Positions 1-5,513 of a stretch of DNA of 5,513 bases are shown here, one piece after another. The stretch comes from Alphaproteobacteria bacterium. GTDB lineage: Bacteria > Pseudomonadota > Alphaproteobacteria > Rickettsiales > SXRF01. The notes beneath the pieces were generated by a model. The model saw nothing but the letters and a program-made list of their open reading frames with translations, was not told the DNA's origin and searched no databases. Where the stretch lies: positions 1-5,513 of the forward strand of contig JAGVKI010000112.1 of assembly GCA_020050695.1 (NCBI GenBank), written 5' to 3'. The position numbers were made by a program, and so were the translations under genes. The stretch's first letter is position 1; each line of letters opens with the position of its first letter.

Positions 1-459
1 ATCATTGGCCGCAATTCCCCGGTAGATGCCTATAAGCAGCTATGGGAAGAACAGCCAACCTATCCAAATGGCCAGAAGCTGTTTGGTTCTAAAGAAGAAC
101 TGATTACCCGTGTGGAAGAATGCTGCTGGCGCTGGCATGCCTCGCAGTTCAAGCGCGTGGCATCGGTGATTACGCCTTATCTAGGACAGAATGTAGACCC
201 GCACACGGCGGTGCGCACCACGATTCTTAGCGACGGGTTTGTGACTGGCCGCGCCATGCTGAAGATGGAATATCTCAAAGACCAGCTGGGCGGTGAGCAA
301 GCGTTTGAAGATAAGTTCGGCAAGCCTTTCAATAAGGCGATGATCGAAGTCAAAATTTCCAAGGACTTCCGCCGCGCGGTGATGAAATCATCGCTGGCTG
401 ATATGGAAAAGGCGGTTGCCGATCATTGTAATGCACCGGCCATGAAAATGGCGATGTAG
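1..459 (+). CDS. C-terminal part of an unrecognised soluble protein (5' end outside window)
   Basis: The frame is open from the first base to the TAG at 457-459, giving 152 visible residues. I do not recognise the family. The segment is soluble and mixed in charge, with no membrane span. It has an aromatic/cysteine cluster at about residues 41-45 (Cys-Cys-Trp-Arg-Trp) and a helical, charged second half with many Lys, Asp and Glu residues. It ends in a Met-rich tail (AMKMAM). A GTG at 112 could be read as a start, but coding continues in frame upstream of it with the same character and no Shine-Dalgarno site precedes it, so the gene very probably begins before the window. Its stop lies 4 bases before the next start, so it is probably the upstream member of the same operon. 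That it is coding is well supported by the open frame and tight spacing. Its function is unknown. Confidence 0.8.
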   Translation: MIGRNSPVDAYKQLWEEQPTYPNGQKLFGSKEELITRVEECCWRWHASQFKRVASVITPYLGQNVDPHTAVRTTILSDGFVTGRAMLKMEYLKDQLGGEQAFEDKFGKPFNKAMIEVKISKDFRRAVMKSSLADMEKAVADHCNAPAMKMAM

Positions 460-463
460 GCAA

Positions 464-2026
464 ATGCGTCCGGTTCCGGCTTATTCCACAGATCTTCTCT
501 ATAAATCGGACATGTATGCCGACGAGGATCTGCGCGCGCTTGGAAATGCGCTTGGGCTGGGCGACATTAAAGTCATCACCAAAACAACCTTAAAGCCGGA
601 ACGCTTACTGTATCATGCATGCCTGAACGGGGTGCAGACCTATGTGCGCCTGGATTCCCTGAATGAGCGTGAGCGTGCGGGCGAGATTGCCGACATCACC
701 GATAGCATGTATGCAGCCCTTAAGGATGATTTCCTTGAAAAAGTAAAACAATCAGAGCCGGAATTAACGGAGAAAAGAAACCAGGCGATGGTGTTCTGCC
801 GTCACATCCATGCCGTGGAACAGGATAAACCGTGGGACCCGGTGCGCTATGCCAATAGCTGGAATACCAATGATTACCCTATGCGCTGGCAGAAAAAAGC
901 CATCGACAGCTACCGCACCATTCGCACGCGCATTGAAAATGGCCTTTATACCCCGCGTGATGGCGAAACTGCCGGCGACCTGACTACCCAGTGGAGCCTG
1001 ATGAACATGCGCTACAAGCACCACCGCGATATTGCGCGTGAACCAATGGAAGACTATATCAGGAATCATATTCCGGCAGAAAAGCAACTGCATATGCACC
1101 CGGTGGAAAAACGCTCCATGGTGATGTTCCTTGGCGGTATGGGAAGTGGCAAAAGTGCCCTGACGCAGCATTACCTAAGCCAGTTACCCGAAGATTCACG
1201 CAGCGACATGGTGCTGCATAACGCGGACTATCTGAAATATGCCCTGTATCGCAGTGCCAAGCGTGATGGCGTGATTCCGCCACAGCATTGCTATGTAGGT
1301 TCGGAAATACAATCTGAATCGTCCAATGCATTGTACGAGGCAACCCGCAAACGCGGCTATCTCGCCCGCCAGAAATACCATGCGCCCAATGTGGTTCTAA
1401 ACAGCATTGTGCTGGGTAATTTTGAAATACAAGAAGGGGTGTCCGGCGGCGGTGATGTCGTGGCGCACCATATTTTCATGCCAGTGGCAGAGGCAGTCGA
1501 TGAAGCCAATACCCGCGCACTGGTGGAAAAACGCAGCCCTTCTGCGGCAGACGTTGAGTGGTCGGCAACGGCATCGGCGAAAAGCCTGCTGCTGCTTACC
1601 GAGCCTGCCTATCACAAGCTGGAAGTGGCAGTGCATTTATATAAGCGCGGCAAGGCGGGGGCGCCCGTTCATTATGGCACCATCGATGCCGCCCATAGCA
1701 TGATGTATGTGCATGATGCAAAGGCGCTGGCGCAACTGGCGCAGGTTGCCTATCCGCAGGAAGCAGAAAAACAGGCGCTACAGACCTTCATAGAACAGTA
1801 TCAGAAGGCAGGCTTTAGCATTGCCATCGCAAAAGATGCCGCGCACGAACATCCGGTAGCGACGCTATCGCCCGATAAGCGGCTGCAAATCAGCGATACG
1901 CAGGCGTTTGAAGCACTCGGCGATAATAAAGACGTGTTCCTGAACCTGGCCAGCAATAAGAAGGTCGGCGCAATCCAACTGCAATTTCCGGTAACACGGG
2001 GGGAACTTTCCTATGGGCGTGCCTGA
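464..2026 (+). CDS. Zeta-toxin-like P-loop kinase domain protein with long N-terminal extension
   Basis: A 520-residue protein. Residues 1-215 are charged and mostly helical in look, and I do not recognise them. A P-loop kinase domain follows. A hydrophobic strand (MVMFL, 219-223) runs into Walker A GGMGSGKS (224-231). The motif NADYLK (253-258) resembles the Asp-bearing motif after strand 2 in zeta toxins. A Glu-Ser pair (285-286) starts a helix, a strand NVVL (309-312) follows, and an Arg-containing helix (R351, R357) could contact phosphate. This order matches zeta-toxin / UDP-GlcNAc kinase-like proteins, whose characterised members phosphorylate UDP-N-acetylglucosamine with ATP. Departures from the family: the Asp/Glu-Gly-Thr after the strand reads N313-S314-I315, the protein is much longer than classical zeta toxins, and no epsilon-like antitoxin gene precedes it. 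The start at 464 has only a weak AGG three bases upstream; M17 is an alternative but has no better site. The last 14 bases overlap the next small gene. ATP binding is likely; the zeta assignment is moderate and the substrate is unknown. Confidence 0.8.
   Translation: MRPVPAYSTDLLYKSDMYADEDLRALGNALGLGDIKVITKTTLKPERLLYHACLNGVQTYVRLDSLNERERAGEIADITDSMYAALKDDFLEKVKQSEPELTEKRNQAMVFCRHIHAVEQDKPWDPVRYANSWNTNDYPMRWQKKAIDSYRTIRTRIENGLYTPRDGETAGDLTTQWSLMNMRYKHHRDIAREPMEDYIRNHIPAEKQLHMHPVEKRSMVMFLGGMGSGKSALTQHYLSQLPEDSRSDMVLHNADYLKYALYRSAKRDGVIPPQHCYVGSEIQSESSNALYEATRKRGYLARQKYHAPNVVLNSIVLGNFEIQEGVSGGGDVVAHHIFMPVAEAVDEANTRALVEKRSPSAADVEWSATASAKSLLLLTEPAYHKLEVAVHLYKRGKAGAPVHYGTIDAAHSMMYVHDAKALAQLAQVAYPQEAEKQALQTFIEQYQKAGFSIAIAKDAAHEHPVATLSPDKRLQISDTQAFEALGDNKDVFLNLASNKKVGAIQLQFPVTRGELSYGRA
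1998..2004 (+). promoter_or_regulatory. G-rich Shine-Dalgarno site for the 49-residue gene, inside the upstream gene
   Basis: GGGGGGA lies inside the last codons of the kinase-like gene. Eight bases separate it from the ATG at 2013, which is good spacing for a ribosome binding site. It supports translation of the small gene in its own right. The same six-G run is also a place where an indel or slippage could join the two frames. Confidence 0.6.
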
Positions 2027-2162
2027 GAAGTTAAGTAATGCTGTCCTGACTGTGGATGAAGCAGAATTCAAGCGTCTGCAGCAGCAGGCCCAGCAATCGC
2101 GGGCTGCGTTTGAGACAATGTTTGACGATGTCGATAATGCGTATAAGGAAAAAGAGCAATGA
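2013..2162 (+). CDS. Small 49-residue charged protein, probably helical, unknown function
   Basis: ATG at 2013 opens a 49-codon frame ending in TGA at 2160-2162. I do not recognise the product. It begins MGVPEKLSNAV and has a Gln-rich, probably amphipathic helix at about residues 15-35 (LQQQAQQ at 22-28). An acidic patch (DDVD, 38-41) and a charged Lys/Glu tail follow. It has no signal peptide, membrane span or Cys. Three things support a real gene: a G-rich ribosome site 8 bases upstream, a 14-base overlap with the kinase-like gene, and an ATGA overlap with the next gene. Without it there would be a 132-base gap in an otherwise gapless operon. It could be a small partner, chaperone or antidote for a neighbour, but nothing in the sequence proves this. 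The other possibility is that it is the true C-terminus of the kinase-like protein, since loss of one G at 1998-2003 would fuse them into about 565 residues. Confidence 0.7.
   Translation: MGVPEKLSNAVLTVDEAEFKRLQQQAQQSRAAFETMFDDVDNAYKEKEQ
2145..2149 (+). promoter_or_regulatory. Shine-Dalgarno AAGGA for the 764-residue gene
   Basis: AAGGA lies nine bases before the ATG at 2159, inside the end of the 49-residue gene. It supports the 2159 start over later in-frame Met codons. Together with the ATGA overlap it suggests translational coupling. Confidence 0.65.
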
Positions 2163-4453
2163 GCGCGCCTTCCGCACAAAAACAGCCTTATCCTGAAGTG
2201 GCCATTGCAGGCCCTGTTGTCTGTTTTGACAAGGACTCGGATGCACTGGTCGGTCAGGTTGCATCTATCCACCCGCACGCATTTGCAGAGACGGCAAATT
2301 TAGAGATTCAGCGCCTGGACGGGTACTATCGCGCCTGCAGTGACTGGCTCAATAACGCCAGCCGGGCGCAGCGCATCGCGCAGCATATTGCGATTCCGGC
2401 TGGCGAATATGCAAGCCTGGCGCGCGAAGAAAAATACCTGTCTAATCATGTGGTCGAGCGCCTGCGCGAAAAGGCAAAAGAGCAGGGGCACAGCGATGAG
2501 GAGATAGCGGGCTGGGAAGATGAAGCAAAGCTGGTGAATGTGAAGAATATTGCCCGCCAGCGTATGCTAATGATGCAGTCCATATTGCATTCCACCCCGG
2601 TGATCATGCGCGACCCGTTTGGCGGCAACAAAGCAGGCGGTGAGTATGGTTTTGGCGATGGAAAGACCACCCAGATTTTTGAGGGCAAGGCCAAAGTAGG
2701 CGATATGAAGTTCAGCGCCGTGGCTTCGCCAAAGATGCATGGCTACGTGTTTCGCTTTGCCGTGTGCAATGTGCCCAAGGATGGCTATCACGATCATAAT
2801 CCGGCCATGGTTCTTGATAACCGTGTGGTTGATAATCTGGAAGCCTGGAACCAGGAAACGGGCGGTGGCAAGCCATTGTCCGAAAATCCCCTGATGACCT
2901 CCATGGCCGACAATCTGTACCCCAACGTGCATGACTGGATCCATTCCTGGCTGCTCTATGACGTGCAGGCAAAATCCGACAGTTTCAAGCAATGGGGCGC
3001 CGATATTTTCTTTAATGTCGAGCATCTGGTGCAAAACAAGCTGGTGATCAACTATGAACTGCTGACCATGTCGCTGCACCGTTATGTGTGGAATACCATG
3101 TTCGACCAGAACCCGCAGCTTAAAGACCAGCTGTATGACAAGCTGGAAGACTATATGGAGCGCACGCACCAGTTTGGTGACTGGGTCGCGCAGAAACATG
3201 GCGAAAAAGAAGGCCGCCAGCAGGAAGAATACCTGGCCTATGCCGTGCTTTCCAATATTGCGTTTGTGCTTGATCCCAAGGAAGAGCGCATGGCGAAAAT
3301 CATGGAGCGCTACCCCACCGCCAAAGCGCAGATGGACCGTATCTTAGGCAAGGCGCTTGACCTGCTGCATTCCGATATTCAGGGCGTGCCGTCACAGTTT
3401 AAAGCTGGTGACGTGGAAGAAGTGGCTGAGTACGTGATGCGTTATCCCATGGCAGATGAAGTGGACGCTACGCTTAAAAAATCACGCATATGCGGCAGAA
3501 GCGGTGAAGTAGTAGTGATTGATGGCGACCCTAAGAAGCGTATCTACACTGAGAATATGGCGGAATACGAGGCGCTTCCCGAACAGATACGCCAACAGAT
3601 TGTCAGTGTGCGCGATTCAAACACGTACGGCATACTCAATAAGGCGCTTGCAAAATTACCCGCTGAACTGCGCCAGGAAATGTTTGACCGTGTGCAGCTT
3701 GATGATGCCGGGCGTATGTTCATGCGCGTAGACCGCAGTGAAATTGACCTGGAGCAGACTGACCTGCGCACCCAGGATAAACGTGTGCTGCTGGTGCGCG
3801 TACCTGAGGGCCAGACCATTGACCTGCATCCGCGTGTGCAGGTAAACCTGCTCGAAGACGTAAAGCGCCAGCAGACGGTGGCTACTGATAAGGATGTGGT
3901 GGCATTTAACGTAGCTGATAAACATATTGCAGATGTAATCGTTGCGGCGGGGCATGGAACCGATATTGGCGCGATGATCAAAAAAGCGAAGCAGCTTGCG
4001 GCATCCGGTGTGGAAGAAGCCGATGATATTTATCCGCTCTCAAAAGATAAAGCGCAGCAGCTGTTTACCTTCAAGGATACGGGCTTTTACGAAAGCCTTG
4101 GCCGCCAGCGCTATGCCGCCCGCGGTGTGGGGCCGTTGATTATGAAATTGCAGGATGGCTCCGACCAGAAGCTGTTTAACGGCGTCATGGTCTATATTCC
4201 GTTTGATGGCCCGTCTTTTAATAAGGATGAGAATCCCGACCTGCATTTTATTGAGCAAAAGCCGTTCCGCCGTACCCATAAGGAACCGTCGGGCGTGCAG
4301 GGTATCAAGCCTATGTCCATGAAAGAGGGAACCGCGCTTGCGGGGGAAGTGGCGACACGCGCAATGCATGCATTCCTCGAAGAACTCAACAAGATCAATC
4401 ACACGATTGATTTTGGTGAAAACAACCATCTGGCAAAAGGCCTGTTTACATGA
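2159..4453 (+). CDS. Large (764-residue) soluble protein of unrecognised family
   Basis: A 764-residue frame with consistent coding character throughout. I recognise no family. No signal peptide or membrane span is visible. Residues 50-145 look helical and charged. Residues 150-215 are Gly-rich with short strands (PFGGNKAGGEYGFGDG from 153) and end in a His/Asp cluster (H211, D212, H213). An aromatic stretch at 254-268 carries H258-D259-W260-I261-H262, which with the 211-213 cluster could be a metal site; that is speculation. Residues 300-440 look helical. Residues 450-600 look strand-rich, including VVVIDGD (451-457) and KRVLLVRVPEG (541-551). The C-terminal part holds a strand MVYIPFDGPSF (677-687) and a final helix at about 725-748. 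The start is set by AAGGA nine bases upstream and by the ATGA overlap with the small gene; the stop overlaps the reductase start in the same way. Several domains are likely. No catalytic signature is clear enough to name a function. Confidence 0.9.
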   Translation: MSAPSAQKQPYPEVAIAGPVVCFDKDSDALVGQVASIHPHAFAETANLEIQRLDGYYRACSDWLNNASRAQRIAQHIAIPAGEYASLAREEKYLSNHVVERLREKAKEQGHSDEEIAGWEDEAKLVNVKNIARQRMLMMQSILHSTPVIMRDPFGGNKAGGEYGFGDGKTTQIFEGKAKVGDMKFSAVASPKMHGYVFRFAVCNVPKDGYHDHNPAMVLDNRVVDNLEAWNQETGGGKPLSENPLMTSMADNLYPNVHDWIHSWLLYDVQAKSDSFKQWGADIFFNVEHLVQNKLVINYELLTMSLHRYVWNTMFDQNPQLKDQLYDKLEDYMERTHQFGDWVAQKHGEKEGRQQEEYLAYAVLSNIAFVLDPKEERMAKIMERYPTAKAQMDRILGKALDLLHSDIQGVPSQFKAGDVEEVAEYVMRYPMADEVDATLKKSRICGRSGEVVVIDGDPKKRIYTENMAEYEALPEQIRQQIVSVRDSNTYGILNKALAKLPAELRQEMFDRVQLDDAGRMFMRVDRSEIDLEQTDLRTQDKRVLLVRVPEGQTIDLHPRVQVNLLEDVKRQQTVATDKDVVAFNVADKHIADVIVAAGHGTDIGAMIKKAKQLAASGVEEADDIYPLSKDKAQQLFTFKDTGFYESLGRQRYAARGVGPLIMKLQDGSDQKLFNGVMVYIPFDGPSFNKDENPDLHFIEQKPFRRTHKEPSGVQGIKPMSMKEGTALAGEVATRAMHAFLEELNKINHTIDFGENNHLAKGLFT
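4436..4440 (+). promoter_or_regulatory. Shine-Dalgarno AAAGG for the reductase gene
   Basis: AAAGG ends nine bases before the ATG at 4450 and lies inside the last codons of the 764-residue gene. It fixes the reductase start, which is also where the Rossmann fold must begin. Confidence 0.6.
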
Positions 4454-5513
4454 AAACCGTATTTATTACCGGCGCTACCGGCTATGTGGGCACGCATCTG
4501 GTGGATGCCTATCTTGCCGGGGGATACCAGGTGGTGGCAGCCTCGCGCACAGCACAGGCGCTGGATGCCCTTGCTGCTGCGCATCCTGGCGCAGCCCTTA
4601 CCATCCAGCCGCTGGATATTACCGACAGCCAGGCAACCCATGATGCGATAGCTGCGGCAAAGCCTGATATTATCGTGCATGCAGCGGCTTATCCGCGCCG
4701 CAAGGCAGGCGAGAATATGGATGCTGCCATCGCTTTTGAAGACACGCCGCTTTATAAGCTTAATGTAGGCGGTATGCGCAATGTGGCGCAGGCAGCCGTT
4801 GATCTGGGTACGCCGGTGCATCTTTCCATTATCAGTAGCGGCGCGGCATTTGACCAAGCGCTGGATTATGTAACTGTTGATTCACCCCGCAATATGTCAG
4901 AGCCGTTTGCCCGCTCTAAGAACTTAGGTGAACTGGAAGTAGAAAAGATTGTCGGGCAGCATCGCCAGGTCAATACGTCCATCCTTTATCCGCCGGTAGT
5001 GCTTGATGCCAGCCAGTCGAAGGGGATTATTCCTTTTTCTGCGCAGAAGGCGCTGCGCGGTGAAACGATTGAAAATAACGCGCAGCCTGATGCAGGCATG
5101 AATATGATGCTGGCAGAGGATCTGGGTAAAACCGTTATTGCGGTTACCGAGCGTCAGCAACAGGCATTTGCCCGCTATCCGATGACGGGGTATCGCATCC
5201 CAACCAAAGAACTGCTTGAGAAAGTAGCAGGCGTAGTGGCCAAACGCACCGGAAAGCAGGTGGACGTGAAAGACGGCGCTGCTACCATGCGTGGCATGCC
5301 AGACGCGGACGAATCAGCCATACGCAGCCTGCTTGGCGCGGATTATGGCTGGAAACCTATTGATAACACCATGGAGGCCATTGTGAGTTCCCAGCCTTTA
5401 CCGCCGAAATCCATGCAGTTACCAGAGCAGCCTATTGATATTATGGCTGCCATTCGTACTGTTTATCCTGATGCAACACCCAAGCAGATCAAGGCGGCGG
5501 TTACTGACCCGGC
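4450..5513 (+). CDS. NAD(P)-dependent epimerase/dehydratase-like extended SDR (3' end outside window)
   Basis: The frame opens at ATG 4450 and is still open at the window end, with 354 complete codons visible. Residues 1-14 (MKTVFITGATGYVG) form the first Rossmann strand and the GxxGxxG dinucleotide site. LDITD (55-59) supplies the Asp seen before the fourth strand in extended SDRs. VHAAA (76-80) is the usual Ala-rich motif after it, and N105-V106-G107 with RNVAQAA (110-116) matches the typical NVxGTxNVLEAA helix. S129-S130 occupies the catalytic Ser strand. The YxxxK motif reads F153-A-R-S-K157, so Lys is kept but the catalytic Tyr is Phe. The fold is typical of enzymes acting on nucleotide sugars or related substrates, such as epimerases, dehydratases and reductases, but the substrate cannot be read here. 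The SDR core seems to end near residue 312. A Pro-rich linker (314-328) leads into a further helical segment that runs off the window. The start overlaps the previous stop as ATGA, so the two genes are probably coupled. Confidence 0.9.
   Translation, partial: MKTVFITGATGYVGTHLVDAYLAGGYQVVAASRTAQALDALAAAHPGAALTIQPLDITDSQATHDAIAAAKPDIIVHAAAYPRRKAGENMDAAIAFEDTPLYKLNVGGMRNVAQAAVDLGTPVHLSIISSGAAFDQALDYVTVDSPRNMSEPFARSKNLGELEVEKIVGQHRQVNTSILYPPVVLDASQSKGIIPFSAQKALRGETIENNAQPDAGMNMMLAEDLGKTVIAVTERQQQAFARYPMTGYRIPTKELLEKVAGVVAKRTGKQVDVKDGAATMRGMPDADESAIRSLLGADYGWKPIDNTMEAIVSSQPLPPKSMQLPEQPIDIMAAIRTVYPDATPKQIKAAVTDP

Noticed and set aside
112..459. A separate small gene starting at GTG 112
   Set aside because: The frame is open from base 1 with the same coding character, and no Shine-Dalgarno site precedes 112. 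It is better read as the end of a longer gene.
764..1171. A 135-codon minus-strand frame inside the kinase-like gene
   Set aside because: It is antisense to a well-supported coding region that includes the lead-in to Walker A. Its composition is shadow-like and no start signal was seen.
1102..1534. A 13-base repeat (ggtggaaaaacgc) near 1102 and 1522
   Set aside because: Both copies encode Val-Glu-Lys-Arg in frame. There is no longer flanking similarity, so this looks like chance and shared codon use.
1407..1703. A 98-codon plus-strand frame inside the kinase-like gene
   Set aside because: It is out of frame with the P-loop domain, rich in Trp, Arg and Cys, and has no ribosome site. It is a shadow frame.
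464..2162. A classical toxin-antitoxin pair made of the kinase-like gene and the 49-residue gene
   Set aside because: Zeta systems normally have the antitoxin upstream, with a protein of about 90 residues. The small protein shows no recognisable antitoxin feature, so the pairing stays a hypothesis and is not annotated.
2567..3199. A 210-codon open frame on the minus strand
   Set aside because: It lies wholly inside the 764-residue gene, and its translation (rich in His, Ile and Val) looks like a reverse-strand shadow. No ribosome site or operon context supports it.

Overview
The window is a dense, single-strand block of bacterial protein-coding DNA. Five reading frames run left to right with almost no spacer: a 4-base gap, a 14-base overlap, then two 4-base ATGA stop/start overlaps. 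This spacing, and the lack of any terminator-like or promoter-sized gap, suggests one operon that is cut at both ends by the window. Base composition is moderate (low to mid fifties % GC by eye). The Shine-Dalgarno sites and codon use fit a Gram-negative, probably proteobacterial, genome. An alphaproteobacterium is a guess from style only. Nothing here fixes the taxon.

Layout. 1-459: C-terminal end of an unrecognised soluble protein. 464-2026: a 520-residue protein with an unrecognised N-terminal half and a central P-loop kinase domain resembling the zeta-toxin / UDP-N-acetylglucosamine-kinase-like group (Walker A at residues 224-231). 2013-2162: a 49-residue, highly charged, probably helical protein that starts inside the end of the kinase gene and overlaps the next gene. 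2159-4453: a 764-residue soluble protein of no recognised family. 4450-5513: an extended short-chain dehydrogenase/reductase (NAD-dependent epimerase/dehydratase type) with a good nucleotide-binding motif, Phe in place of the catalytic Tyr, and a C-terminal extension that runs off the window.

How they work together is not known. The overlaps imply co-translation of the kinase-like protein, the 49-residue protein, the 764-residue protein and the reductase. A P-loop kinase of a group that can phosphorylate nucleotide sugars lies beside an extended SDR, a fold that often acts on nucleotide sugars, so a shared sugar-nucleotide or cell-envelope theme is possible. This is inference. No secretion signals or membrane segments are visible, so all products look cytoplasmic unless they are exported by a signal-independent route. 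No RNA genes, mobile elements, CRISPR arrays or notable repeats were seen, and no stretch over 300 bases lacks a gene.
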